DNA of 64,000 nucleotides. Source: Alphaproteobacteria bacterium. GTDB lineage: Bacteria; Pseudomonadota; Alphaproteobacteria; Paracaedibacterales; CAIULA01. Position numbers and translations under genes: made by a program. The notes under the pieces are model-generated. The model made no database searches, was not told the origin of the DNA, and was given only the letters and a program-made list of their open reading frames with translations. Below are positions 35,653 through 44,659 of the stretch, piece by piece. Location: contig JAIEPD010000031.1 in NCBI GenBank assembly GCA_019749935.1, positions 1 to 64,000 on the forward strand, in the 5' to 3' direction. Positions within the stretch are counted from its first letter, which is position 1; every line of letters begins with the position of its first letter.

Positions 35653-36216
35653 ATGAATTTTAAAGCAACAATTCTAGCCTGTGCAACATTTCTGGTAGGT
35701 ATTGCGATTATCATTATGTATGCAAGCCAACAAGATCGATATGCAATTTTTTCACAAGATAAAGCGATCTTTGTTTTTGATAGAAAAAATGCAACGCTTA
35801 ATTTTTGTAACGAACATTCTTGCCAGTTAATTACACCTTATGTGGGTGAGAACGGGGCTTTGCCACCACAAATGGCGCAGGTTATTCAACAGCCATTTAT
35901 GCCTCAGATGGCTCCACAAGGTTCACTGCAAGCTCCAGCTGTTCCGATGGGACAAGCTCAGCAAGCAGTTATAGTGGCTGTTCCACAAGCTTCTTCAAAA
36001 CCATCTGCGGCAGCAGCTCCAGCAGCACCGGCACCAGCAGCAGCACCGGCACCACCAGCAGCTCCAGCGCCAGAGGCAGCACCTTCAGCGGCTCCAGCGC
36101 CTGCGGAAGCTCCAGCAGCAGACGCAGCACCAGCTGAAGCAGCACCTGCAGCAGACGCGCCGCCAGCTGAGGCACCAGCAGCAGATGCAGCACCAGCTGA
36201 AGCTCCAGCAGAATAA
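35653..36216 (+). CDS. Membrane-anchored protein with Ala/Pro/Glu-rich tail
   Basis: I start at ATG 35653 because GGAG lies 7 bases before it; an upstream GTG at 35641 has no binding site. The product has one N-terminal hydrophobic segment (about 5-24), a short globular part with CNEHSC (possible disulfide) and a C-terminal run of about 70 residues made mostly of Ala, Pro, Glu and Asp, ending in EAPAE. The tail resembles the periplasm-spanning linkers of TonB-like and envelope proteins. The same terminal EAPAE occurs in the exported protein at 49891. Function unknown. Confidence 0.7.
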   Translation: MNFKATILACATFLVGIAIIIMYASQQDRYAIFSQDKAIFVFDRKNATLNFCNEHSCQLITPYVGENGALPPQMAQVIQQPFMPQMAPQGSLQAPAVPMGQAQQAVIVAVPQASSKPSAAAAPAAPAPAAAPAPPAAPAPEAAPSAAPAPAEAPAADAAPAEAAPAADAPPAEAPAADAAPAEAPAE

Positions 36217-36242
36217 ATTTTAAAGGGTGTAAATCAAAGGGG

Positions 36243-36270
36243 GAGGAGATATAAATCTCCTCTCTTTTTA
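36243..36270 (+). terminator. Rho-independent terminator
   Basis: GAGGAGAT (36243-36250) pairs with ATCTCCTC (36255-36262) and is followed by TCTTTTTATTTTT. It ends the Ala/Pro-rich protein gene. The T-tract overlaps the last codons of the convergent pyk. Confidence 0.85.
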
Positions 36271-37686
36271 TTTTTCGATACGTGCTACACGCAAGATATT
36301 TGTACCTCCAGAGGCACCAAAGGGAACGCCGGCCGTTACAATAATTTGATCATTATGAGCAGCAAATCTTTCAGCAACAGCAATTCTGCAGGCAGTTTCA
36401 ACCATTTCAGAAAAAGTACGTACTTCTTCTGTTAATGCAGCATGCGCTCCCCACACAAGGGGAAGAAAACGAGCGGTGTTCAAATTGGGAGTTAATGCTA
36501 GAATAGAGGATTCAGGGCGTTCTCGCGCTGCTCTGAGAGTTGTTGAGCCTGTTTCAGTAAAGGTAACAATAACATTTGCGTTAATAATATGGGCTACTTG
36601 ACGTGCTGAGGTCGTGATGGCTTCAGCAACCGTTTTCAACGGCGCTAAATGGCTATTGTCCATCATATTACGATAGACTCGATCTTGTTCTGTTTTTGAG
36701 ATAATGCGATTCATCATTTCAACGGCTTCAACAGGGTATTGTCCTGAAGCAGATTCCGCAGATAGCATAACAGCATCAACGCCATCATAAATAGCAGCTG
36801 CAACATCAGAGGCTTCCGCACGGGTTGGGGAGGGAGAATAAATCATAGAGTCTAGCATTTGTGTTGCAACAATGACCGGTTTTCCAGCAACTCTGCAGGC
36901 TCTAATGATTTTCTTTTGAATACCAGGGACTTCTTCAGGCATCATTTCGACGCCAAGGTCTCCACGTGCAACCATAATGGCATCTGCCAGCTGCACAATG
37001 TCATCTAGATGTTGAATGGCCATAGGTTTTTCTAATTTAGCAATAATCTTTGCTTTATCTTTGATAATCGCTTTGGCTTCTTGGATGTCTTCAGGTTTTT
37101 GGACAAATGACAACGCGACCCAATCAATTTCCAAGTTAAGGCCAAAATTTAAATCTCTTTTGTCTTTTTCAGTCAACGCCGATATTGGCAACATAACACT
37201 TGGAACATTAACGCCTTTTCGGTTGGATAATTCACCACCGTTAATGATAATTGTTTCAGCGCTTTCTTTGCTGCATGACAATACTTTAAGACGTATTTTC
37301 CCGTCATCTAATAATAGGTCTGTATCCGGTTTTAGGGCTGCAAATATCTCTGGATGAGGCAAGCAAATACGTTGTGAGGTTCCAGGTTCTGGGTTTAAGT
37401 CAAAACTGAATTTTTCGCTCGGCTTTAAATAGATTTTCCCTTCCGCAAAGGTCCCAACACGAAGCTTTGGCCCTTGAAGATCCATCATGATAGCGATCGG
37501 TCTTTTGAGTTTTTTTTCAATCTCTCTAATCATTTGAACGCGTTCTTCGTGGTCTTCGTGAGACCCGTGAGAAAAATTCAAACGAAAAACATCCGCGCCA
37601 GCTTTAAAAAGCTCTTCAATCTTTTCCAAAGAAGAACTAGAGGGACCTAACGTTGCTACAATCTTAGCTTTTCTAAAGCGACGCAT
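36268..37686 (-). CDS. pyk: Pyruvate kinase
   Basis: Converts phosphoenolpyruvate and ADP to pyruvate and ATP. The 472-aa product shows KIVATLGPSSSS, DVFRLNFSHGSHEDH, MMDLQGPKLRVG, the active-site segment IIAKLEKPMAIQHLDDI, MVARGDLGVEM and VIVATQMLDSMI. The C-terminal allosteric domain is present, so it is full length. It indicates at least lower glycolysis in this organism. Confidence 0.96.
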   Translation of the reverse strand: MRRFRKAKIVATLGPSSSSLEKIEELFKAGADVFRLNFSHGSHEDHEERVQMIREIEKKLKRPIAIMMDLQGPKLRVGTFAEGKIYLKPSEKFSFDLNPEPGTSQRICLPHPEIFAALKPDTDLLLDDGKIRLKVLSCSKESAETIIINGGELSNRKGVNVPSVMLPISALTEKDKRDLNFGLNLEIDWVALSFVQKPEDIQEAKAIIKDKAKIIAKLEKPMAIQHLDDIVQLADAIMVARGDLGVEMMPEEVPGIQKKIIRACRVAGKPVIVATQMLDSMIYSPSPTRAEASDVAAAIYDGVDAVMLSAESASGQYPVEAVEMMNRIISKTEQDRVYRNMMDNSHLAPLKTVAEAITTSARQVAHIINANVIVTFTETGSTTLRAARERPESSILALTPNLNTARFLPLVWGAHAALTEEVRTFSEMVETACRIAVAERFAAHNDQIIVTAGVPFGASGGTNILRVARIEK

Positions 37687-37771
37687 AAATAAATTCCTTT
37701 TATCGGGGAGAATTTTTTAATTCTGACAGAGATTATTATAACTCACAAGATAACAGTTTCATGTTTGGTTT

Positions 37772-38422
37772 TTAAGAGGCTGAGTTATTGTGCTTAGTTT
37801 GTAAAGAATGAAGCATTTTCTCAACATTTGGTTTATAGAGTACTGGTAAATCTCTCAAAGCTTCTGCTGAAAAGATATTAGCTTCATCAAATTTTCCTTC
37901 ATCGGCAGCTGTGCGTGTCACAGCTCGATAAGCCATCCATTTAATAAGTGGGTCAGTTGAGTTCATTGCCTCTGTTAGAATATCCCTTGTTTGATCAAAA
38001 AGATTTAATTTTTCTTCTTTATGAAAGAGACGTGTCTCTATGTTTGAAAATAGAGTATCTAAAATCTTTTCAAGTTCACGGCATTGAGCATTGTCGCTTG
38101 TACGATGAACTTGAAATCTTGTCCTATACTGATCTGGGATTCCATATAATAAACCTAAATCTGCAAAGGTAATGATGGCACAAATTAATGGGGCTTCAGT
38201 ATAGTAATTTTGAACAATCATATTACGCAGATGCTTTTCGTAACCATCTTGACTAGTGATACGCTCAATACCATCATCGAAGATGCTTATCCATCGGGTG
38301 TTAACGGCATCAGTGCTTCTATCAAAATCTGGAGGAAGAGGATCTACAGGGAGCAAAGCATTTGCTTGAAAAGATACCCCCAATAAGCTTATCACTAAAA
38401 GCAGAGCAATTCTAAAATTCAT
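37772..38422 (-). CDS. Exported hypothetical protein, 216 aa
   Basis: The product has a clear Sec signal (MNFRIALLLVISLLGVSFQANA, about 1-22). The mature protein is helical, with Cys residues around EAPLIC and NAQCRE that could form a disulfide, and it contains TPR-like helix pairs near the C-terminus. A GGAGGA ribosome-binding site precedes the ATG. No domain was recognised. Its nearest neighbours, pyk and ispDF, are metabolic and on the same strand but well separated. Confidence 0.65.
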   Translation of the reverse strand: MNFRIALLLVISLLGVSFQANALLPVDPLPPDFDRSTDAVNTRWISIFDDGIERITSQDGYEKHLRNMIVQNYYTEAPLICAIITFADLGLLYGIPDQYRTRFQVHRTSDNAQCRELEKILDTLFSNIETRLFHKEEKLNLFDQTRDILTEAMNSTDPLIKWMAYRAVTRTAADEGKFDEANIFSAEALRDLPVLYKPNVEKMLHSLQTKHNNSAS

Positions 38423-38469
38423 GATCGTTCCTCCTTAAAAACTAACATTTTTATTGATTTTATCAATAA

Positions 38470-39618
38470 TCACCCCAAAATCACAGTTGCATTTGCCAAA
38501 ACAGCTAAACCTTCTTCACGACCACAAAACCCTAATTTTTCCGTCGTGGTGGCTTTTATGCTAACACGTCTAATATCAATTTCTAAAATTTCAGCAACGC
38601 GTTGACGCATTTGATCGCGCAAAGGGGAAACTTTGGGCTTTTCCCCCATTAAGGTTGCGTCGATGTGATTAATTTTCCCGCCCATAGTACGAACCTTATC
38701 AGCGGCATGTTTTAAGAATTGCTCAGAATCAGCGCCCCTCCATCGTTCATCTTTGGGGGAAAAGTGATAACCAATATCAGCATCAGCAATTGCTCCCAAA
38801 AGCGCATCTGTGATGCTATGAAGGCCGACATCCGCATCCGAATGACCAATTAAAGAGAATCCACAAGGGATATATACTCCAAAAAGGGTCACCCCATCAC
38901 CAGGGCCGATTTGGTGGACATCAATACCATTTCCAACGCGTATATCAATCATTTTTGGTAAATCCTTTGTTACAGTTATTTTTATGTTTTCTTCTTCTCC
39001 ATCTACGCAATGAACAGGAATTCCTCCTGCTTCACATAAAAGGGCGTCATCAGTAAAAGTTGGGTTGTCAGAAAATTGCTGATGAAGAGAAAAAATGGTA
39101 GAAAAGCAAAAACCTTGTGGTGTTTGCACACGACGTAAAGTTGAGCGATCAATTGTTTCTTTAACAATATTATTTTCTGTTCGTTTGATCGTGTCTGTCA
39201 CTGAAATGACGGGAATACAGGCTTTTGCATGATCAAGTGAATGTACCACACGGTTAATCAAAGCGTCTGTTATATAAGGTCTGGCGGCATCATGAATTAA
39301 TACAAGGTCGGGTTTGTGCGCTTTTAAAGCTTCTAATCCCCTGAAAACAGATTCCTGACGCGTTGTTCCGCCATACGCAACCGGTAAAAGATTAAGGCCC
39401 TGTAGGGATGATTCATATAAGGATTCCGTTCCTTTGCCTATCACAACTTGAACGCCAGTAATTGCTGTGTGGTTTAAAAAAGGAGTGATGGCGTGATCTA
39501 TGACTGTCTTGCCATTTAGCTGGCAATATTGTTTGGGCAGTTCGCTTCCAAACCGATTCCCTTGACCACCTGCTACGATCAGCGCGAATATTTTCCTGTT
39601 TTGATTATGAACGGACAT
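38470..39618 (-). CDS. ispDF: Bifunctional IspD/IspF, MEP pathway
   Basis: A fused enzyme for two steps of isoprenoid synthesis: IspD (2-C-methyl-D-erythritol 4-phosphate cytidylyltransferase, about residues 5-225) and IspF (2-C-methyl-D-erythritol 2,4-cyclodiphosphate synthase, about 225-382). IspD motifs are LIVAGGQGNRFGSELPKQY and LVLIHDAARPYI. IspF motifs are RVGNGIDVHQIGPGD, IGHSDADVGLHSITDALLGA and IKATTTEKLGFCGREEGL. I start at ATG 39618; the longer frame to 39708 adds 30 residues unlike the family. The fusion is typical of alphaproteobacteria. Confidence 0.95.
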   Translation of the reverse strand: MSVHNQNRKIFALIVAGGQGNRFGSELPKQYCQLNGKTVIDHAITPFLNHTAITGVQVVIGKGTESLYESSLQGLNLLPVAYGGTTRQESVFRGLEALKAHKPDLVLIHDAARPYITDALINRVVHSLDHAKACIPVISVTDTIKRTENNIVKETIDRSTLRRVQTPQGFCFSTIFSLHQQFSDNPTFTDDALLCEAGGIPVHCVDGEEENIKITVTKDLPKMIDIRVGNGIDVHQIGPGDGVTLFGVYIPCGFSLIGHSDADVGLHSITDALLGAIADADIGYHFSPKDERWRGADSEQFLKHAADKVRTMGGKINHIDATLMGEKPKVSPLRDQMRQRVAEILEIDIRRVSIKATTTEKLGFCGREEGLAVLANATVILG

Positions 39619-39780
39619 GTTTTTTAAATCGAAAAAGGTGAGAGCTTTTTTTAATGAATAGAGTCTTTTATGGCTTGTCAAGACATAAACCATTTCAAAA
39701 CCTTGCATGAATATAGATTTAAGTATAATCTAGTCTAATCTTTAAAAGATGATGAATTTCTTTACTGTTAGTGTGTAAAA

Positions 39781-40752
39781 ATGACCATTCGCATCGGTCC
39801 TATTGAACTTTCTATGCCTGTTATTCTGGCGCCTATGTCGGGGGTGACCGATATGCCTTTTCGTCGCCTTGTGAAGCGCATGGGGGCTGGCCTTGTCATT
39901 TCAGAAATGATTGCAAGCCAGGCCATGATTCGTCACGCACGTCAAACTCTCAAAATGATTGAAAAGTCTGCGGACGAGCAGCCGATGGCGGTCCAGCTTG
40001 CCGGCTGTGAGCCTGAGGTGATGGCAGAGGCTGCTAAATTAAACCAAGACCTAGGGGCTCAGATTATTGATATCAACATGGGATGCCCTGTTAAGAAGGT
40101 CGTTAATGGTTATGCAGGCTCAGCGTTAATGCGAGATGAAAGCTTGGCTGCAAAAATTATTGAGGCAACCGTTAAGGCGGTTTCGGTTCCTGTGACCTTA
40201 AAAATGCGGACAGGCTGGGATGATAACAGTCGAAATGCGCCTCGTTTGGCAAAGATTGCAGAAGACAGCGGTATAAAAATGATTACTATCCATGGTCGCA
40301 CCCGTTGCCAATTGTATAATGGTCGGGCTGATTGGGAATTTATCCGTCAGGTAAAAAATGCTGTTTCTCTGCCTGTTATTGGTAATGGAGATGTTACCAC
40401 CCTAGAAGATGCCCAAAATCTTTTAGACAAAAGCGGCGCTGATGGTGTTATGATTGGCCGCGGCACTTATGGGCGTCCTTGGTTTGTGAATCAAGTGGGT
40501 GCTTATTTGCAGAATCAAACATCGCTTCCTGATCCTTCATTTTCAGAACAGTATCAGATTATCAGAGAACATTTTGAGGCTATTTTGCTGCATTATGGAG
40601 AATCAACAGGGATTAAGATTGCCCGAAAGCATGTAGGTTGGTATAGTAAGGGATTAACAAATTCGACAGACTTCAGAATGGCTGTGAATCAGGTTGAATC
40701 TGTTGCGGGTATGAAAAAGTTAATCGATGAATTTTATGGGACGCTCTGCTAG
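39781..40752 (+). CDS. dusB: tRNA-dihydrouridine synthase, DusB/NifR3 type
   Basis: Reduces uridines of the tRNA D-loop using FMN and NADPH. The 323-aa TIM-barrel product begins with the MSGVTD pattern [14 protein letters not shown] and contains [21 protein letters not shown] (catalytic Cys) and IGNGDV with [13 protein letters not shown]. It is followed 9 bases later by a Fis-like gene, the dusB-fis arrangement of gammaproteobacteria. In other alphaproteobacteria nifR3 precedes ntrBC. Confidence 0.95.
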   Translation: MTIRIGPIELSMPVILAPMSGVTDMPFRRLVKRMGAGLVISEMIASQAMIRHARQTLKMIEKSADEQPMAVQLAGCEPEVMAEAAKLNQDLGAQIIDINMGCPVKKVVNGYAGSALMRDESLAAKIIEATVKAVSVPVTLKMRTGWDDNSRNAPRLAKIAEDSGIKMITIHGRTRCQLYNGRADWEFIRQVKNAVSLPVIGNGDVTTLEDAQNLLDKSGADGVMIGRGTYGRPWFVNQVGAYLQNQTSLPDPSFSEQYQIIREHFEAILLHYGESTGIKIARKHVGWYSKGLTNSTDFRMAVNQVESVAGMKKLIDEFYGTLC

Positions 40753-40761
40753 AGAAAAGTA

Positions 40762-41031
40762 ATGCAAAAAAAAGACGACAAAAACTACAATGGCTTAAGC
40801 GGAGCAATTTATTCCTTTATAAAAGCATATTTCGAAGATCACGAAGGGCATTTGCCTGTTGGCGGTTTGTACCAAACTGTGATGAATGAAGTCGAGCGCC
40901 CCCTTTTGGCGGTGACGTTAAAGGCGGTTGCAGGCAATCAGAAAAAGGCGTCAGAGGTATTGGGAATTAATCGAAACACTTTGCGCAAAAAAATCCAAGA
41001 ATTGGGAATGGATCCAAAAGAGTTTATTTAA
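40762..41031 (+). CDS. fis: Fis-family DNA-binding protein
   Basis: An 89-aa stand-alone Fis/NtrC-C-terminal type protein. The N-terminal 45 residues form the dimerisation region. The C-terminal helix-turn-helix is clear in PLLAVTLKAVAGNQKKASEV followed by LGINRNTLRKKIQELGM. It has Fis-like length and no receiver or AAA+ domain. It directly follows dusB, as in E. coli. It may be a true Fis (nucleoid and rRNA regulation) or a remnant of ntrC; the intact frame and proper N-terminus favour a working stand-alone protein. Confidence 0.82.
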   Translation: MQKKDDKNYNGLSGAIYSFIKAYFEDHEGHLPVGGLYQTVMNEVERPLLAVTLKAVAGNQKKASEVLGINRNTLRKKIQELGMDPKEFI

Positions 41032-41084
41032 TCATAAACTTCCTGATAGGATTGTTATAAAACAACCTATTTAATTTTGCGTAT

Positions 41085-41909
41085 ATGATCTTTTTAAACC
41101 GTTTTTCCTTATTAATTTTCTTGTTTTTAAGTTTTTCTTTTTATGCTAAAGCAAGTGCTTCCTCAGAAGAAGCTGATCTGCTCTTAGACTTTGCAAGTTT
41201 TTCATCTGCTTCTATTTCTCATAATGTTAATAAAGAAAATAAGTTTGATGGAATACAGGGCATTCTTAATGCTGCAGGTTCTGATTTAGTCCTCGACACC
41301 ACATCAATTTCAATTCACACAGTCACCTCTTTTCATGAGGCTCAGCCGTATATTGACACATTAAAAGCAGGCGATATTTGGTTGTCTGATGTTGATGAAA
41401 CATTGATTGATAATAACTTTGAGTTGATGGAATCTGGAATTGTTGAAAGATTAGAGGGCGCTAAAAAAAGAAAAGTTTCTGTTCTGGCGTTGACCTCTGC
41501 TAAACATCCCAATGAATATAAAGAAGAGATTTTAAAGAGGAGAAGGATAATATTTAGTACGAATTTTTCTCATCTATCGCATTATGAAGGGTTTTCAACA
41601 TTGAACAAGGGTATCCTTTGTTCCAAAGGAATGGGAAAGAAAAAGGGAAAAGGAAGGGGGAAAGGTGTTACAGCCAAAAGGTTTTTAAAAAGCGCATTTT
41701 CTATTCAAGAAACTAAATTAAGGAATCAGAAAAAGGTCTTTAGAGCTGTTAATACTCCTCCTGCAAAAGTTCTTGTTATGGATAATTTGGAAGAAAACCT
41801 TTTCGATATTCGTGAAGTTTTGCAAGATCTTTTAACAGAGCCCCCTTTCACAGAAATGAAGGTCACATTGTTGCATTATGTGCCACCTTCAGGATTTTTG
41901 ACGCAATGA
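41085..41909 (+). CDS. Exported HAD-like protein, DUF2608 type
   Basis: The 274-aa product has a signal peptide (about 1-24). A HAD-superfamily start DVDETL (about 107-112) follows with the second motif LALTSAK, and motif IV-like VLVMDNLEENL comes later. This layout matches DUF2608 proteins of Legionella, Chlamydiae and other intracellular bacteria (from memory). An internal Lys/Gly-rich patch KKKGKGRGKG (about 185-194) interrupts the cap region. The exported HAD fold suggests a phosphatase acting outside the cytoplasm, possibly on host targets (inference). Confidence 0.7.
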   Translation: MIFLNRFSLLIFLFLSFSFYAKASASSEEADLLLDFASFSSASISHNVNKENKFDGIQGILNAAGSDLVLDTTSISIHTVTSFHEAQPYIDTLKAGDIWLSDVDETLIDNNFELMESGIVERLEGAKKRKVSVLALTSAKHPNEYKEEILKRRRIIFSTNFSHLSHYEGFSTLNKGILCSKGMGKKKGKGRGKGVTAKRFLKSAFSIQETKLRNQKKVFRAVNTPPAKVLVMDNLEENLFDIREVLQDLLTEPPFTEMKVTLLHYVPPSGFLTQ

Positions 41910-42013
41910 TGTTGGTGTGGTTGATTTAGATCTATAATGCAATCAACGTGCGCGGCCATCTCGAAAAGTAGATCATTCTCACTATAATTCAACAAATTCA
42001 TCGTTTTTAATCA

Positions 42014-42049
42014 ATTTATTTAAATATTTATTTAAATATTTATTTAAAT
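42014..42049. repeat. Three tandem copies of a 12-bp AT repeat
   Basis: ATTTATTTAAAT occurs three times in exact tandem, continuing into ATTTTTT. It lies in the 231-base gap before the coiled-coil protein gene, which is otherwise non-coding and very AT-rich. It could affect DNA bending or vary in copy number. It is too short and unspaced to be CRISPR. Confidence 0.8.
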
Positions 42050-42140
42050 ATTTTTTGAAATTATTTTCTCAATTCAACTTTACATAATTTTTAAAAGGTG
42101 ATACTTTACCGTTGGTTAAAATATTAAATTAATAATACTT

Positions 42141-43442
42141 ATGTTAATGAATCAAAATATAATAAATAATTTATCTAAAATTTTTTCAAATATATCAAGA
42201 CTTTCTTTTATTGTCTTCTTCTTGACTGGTATTGTTTGCAGCTTTGATGTCTTTGGGGGGGAGTTAATTGAAGTGCAGGGTGGTGCTAATGAAACAAATC
42301 TGCATGGTGATGGTGAAGGGGGTTCCAAACGTAAACTTTCTGCAATAGCTAGCGAGTCGCTAGTAATAGAGGAGGGTACACCACAGCACAAAAGACCTTA
42401 CCTGAATAGTGGCTCGCTAAGAAATAGTGCTGCAGGTAGAGTGGGGGGGAGAGGCAGAGGGAGAGGCCACGACTTCAGAAGTAAAGGTTCTGGAGCGATA
42501 TCTAGAAGCGACTCAGGAATAAACTCGAGTGAATCGGTTGAAAAACAAGTTCAGTCAGCCGCGAAGCAGCTTCCATCGCAGGAGCAACTCGATGAAGATT
42601 CTTCAATACTCCTGCTTTCTGATACAAACCCTCATACACCTGGTGTATCTAAAAATTTATCTTTAGGAGAAAGTAGCAGTTATAAATCACCAAGCCAATT
42701 TGATAAGGTGTCAGTAGAAGGAAATGAAGAAAATAGTCCTACTAGAAGCGCTACTCCTGAACTTGATACTATATATGGCGCAGATAAAATGAATGAATCA
42801 GGTGAAATGGATGAATCCGATCAAATAAATCCCTCAGGTAAAGTAACCAAATTTTTTGTAAACCCTTGGAAAAAAGTTAAAGAAGAGGATCTTTACGCCG
42901 CAATAGATCCAACGTCAGCTGAAGGTGAAATGGATAAAATTATTCATTATCTATGCTATTTGCAAGGTGGTGACATGCAGAGAGAGATTATTTCTATGTA
43001 TCCAACTATTTCTGCCAATCAATTACAAAAACATCTTGCAGATCAAGCTTGGGCAGCCGCCACAGGAGGGCCGCTAGCTGAGATTCTTGGAGAATTAATT
43101 GATCGGAATGAGAAAATTCAAAAAAAATGTAAGGCGCTAGAAACGGGGAATTCAAAGCTGGAAGAAAAATTCACCCTCCAAATGACAGAAGACCGAAACA
43201 AGATATTGCAAACATTAGCAACAGCTTTAGGGATACCTCTGACTAATACAACGAATAGCACTCTTGCCTTACAAGAATTAAAAAAGGAAATAGAGCAAAT
43301 AAAAAAAGCGAAGACTTCATTGGAAAGAGAAAAAGTGGAGCTATTAGCGCAAAACGCAAAATTAGCAAATGAAAAGGCAGAGTTAGCATCGAAAATCTTG
43401 GAACTCATGCAGAAAAACCCATCCTCCGGAGCTAAAGATTGA
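42141..43442 (+). CDS. Exported low-complexity coiled-coil protein, candidate effector
   Basis: The 433-aa product has an N-terminal hydrophobic segment (about 18-34, signal or anchor). A disordered Ser/Gly-rich region (about 45-225) follows with basic clusters KRKL (about 63-66) and HKRPYL, and an RG-rich run VGGRGRGRGHDF. A conserved-looking helical block (about 240-300) leads to a C-terminal coiled coil (about 315-425) with heptad Leu/Lys/Glu. The basic clusters could act as nuclear localisation signals and the RG run could bind RNA, both inference. No family was recognised. Confidence 0.65.
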   Translation: MLMNQNIINNLSKIFSNISRLSFIVFFLTGIVCSFDVFGGELIEVQGGANETNLHGDGEGGSKRKLSAIASESLVIEEGTPQHKRPYLNSGSLRNSAAGRVGGRGRGRGHDFRSKGSGAISRSDSGINSSESVEKQVQSAAKQLPSQEQLDEDSSILLLSDTNPHTPGVSKNLSLGESSSYKSPSQFDKVSVEGNEENSPTRSATPELDTIYGADKMNESGEMDESDQINPSGKVTKFFVNPWKKVKEEDLYAAIDPTSAEGEMDKIIHYLCYLQGGDMQREIISMYPTISANQLQKHLADQAWAAATGGPLAEILGELIDRNEKIQKKCKALETGNSKLEEKFTLQMTEDRNKILQTLATALGIPLTNTTNSTLALQELKKEIEQIKKAKTSLEREKVELLAQNAKLANEKAELASKILELMQKNPSSGAKD

Positions 43443-43574
43443 ATGTTTGAAAATAAGTTTAAGGGGGATAGCTGTTGTTTTGTGAAAAACATACAGCGAT
43501 ATTTATTTTATGATTGTCTGGAAATCATCAGATTAAAAAATAATAAAAATAATAAAATAAAAAGGAGATAATTT

Positions 43575-44510
43575 ATGAATAAAAAATTAATGTATACGCT
43601 GTTTTTCACAACAGTTTTGTCGAGTGGAATTGGATTTGCGATGGATACTCCTTCAAAAGTAATTCAAGATCAGATAGATGAGATAAAAACAAATCAAGCC
43701 ACACCTCAATTACGCACTCAAATTCAGCGTAATAATGATTTCAGCTTTCTTTCACCGGGTACTGCTGAGGGAATTCATGACAGCCTTATAGCTCGAGAGA
43801 GGGCGAGAAGGGAGAATCTGCTTGCTGGCCTTAGCAGAGATTTAGAGCAGAGAGCATTTGACAAAGAAGCTGAAGAGAAGAGAAGGATCCGTGAAAATGA
43901 GCATAAACTGGATATTGATAACTTCGGTCTTGAGGTAGATACGCTTACTTTAGAAATAGAGAACCTTAAATCATCTCTAACGAATATAAACTTAGGTAAG
44001 GAAGCAAAAGAGCAGGAAGTTAAAGATCTAGAAAAGCAGCTAGTAGAAAAAGATGAAAAACTTAAAGCAGAAATAAAGAAGAAACAGGCTATTGCATCCG
44101 CTTCAGTCGACTCTACGAGAGAGTGGGAAGAAATGGTTGAAAAAGAGAAAAAAACAATTTCTACTCTACATGCTAAGATTAGAGGTCTTTCGTCAGAAAA
44201 TGATATGTTGACAATTGATAAAGAAGCGACTCAGCAAAAGCTTGCCTTATTGCAGAGCAAGCTAGCGGCAGTAGTAGGCACTCCTTCTTCTTCAGGAGGC
44301 ACTACAGCAGGAGGAAGCCTTACTACAGTTTCTGCCGCAGGTAGTTCTACTGCTGGTAAGCCGATAGTAAGTTCCGTCATTCCTACAACAACCACCTCTT
44401 CTGGAGGCGGAGATGTTCTTGATTCTACAGTAGCTGCAGCTAAATCTGCTGGGGGCGGTGGCTCTGTAATACCAAAAGCTAGTTTTAAAAAGAAGGAAGG
44501 CAAAGAGTAA
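43575..44510 (+). CDS. Exported coiled-coil protein with Ser/Thr/Gly tail
   Basis: The 311-aa product has a signal peptide (about 1-22). A Glu/Lys-rich coiled coil spans about 70-235, with heptads around DIDNFGLEVDTLTLEIENL. A Ser/Thr/Gly/Ala tail (about 240-311) ends in KKKEGKE. AAAGGAGATA gives a strong ribosome-binding site. The architecture parallels the preceding gene (signal, low complexity, coiled coil), so the two may be related effector-like proteins. No known family. Confidence 0.65.
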   Translation: MNKKLMYTLFFTTVLSSGIGFAMDTPSKVIQDQIDEIKTNQATPQLRTQIQRNNDFSFLSPGTAEGIHDSLIARERARRENLLAGLSRDLEQRAFDKEAEEKRRIRENEHKLDIDNFGLEVDTLTLEIENLKSSLTNINLGKEAKEQEVKDLEKQLVEKDEKLKAEIKKKQAIASASVDSTREWEEMVEKEKKTISTLHAKIRGLSSENDMLTIDKEATQQKLALLQSKLAAVVGTPSSSGGTTAGGSLTTVSAAGSSTAGKPIVSSVIPTTTTSSGGGDVLDSTVAAAKSAGGGGSVIPKASFKKKEGKE

Positions 44511-44550
44511 GCCGCAGAAAATAATCTGTTAACAGCTATATTTATAAAAG

Positions 44551-44576
44551 ATGAAGGTATCAAACGATACCTTCAT
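44551..44576 (+). terminator. Hairpin after the coiled-coil gene
   Basis: ATGAAGGTATC and GATACCTTCAT are perfect inverted repeats around AAAC. No T-tract follows, so termination at this hairpin is likely but not certain. Confidence 0.5.
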
Positions 44577-44659
44577 TTGCGTTAAAAATGGCCTAAATTT
44601 GAATGTTTTACAGAATGCAATGTTCTTAGCTTTGCAGAATATTTTGAATAGAAGATAAA

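Noticed and set aside
35969-36193. Leu/Val-rich minus-strand ORF
   Set aside because: It is the complement of the Ala/Pro codon repeats in the plus-strand gene.
42014-42049. CRISPR-like array
   Set aside because: The 12-base units are contiguous with no spacers and of low complexity.
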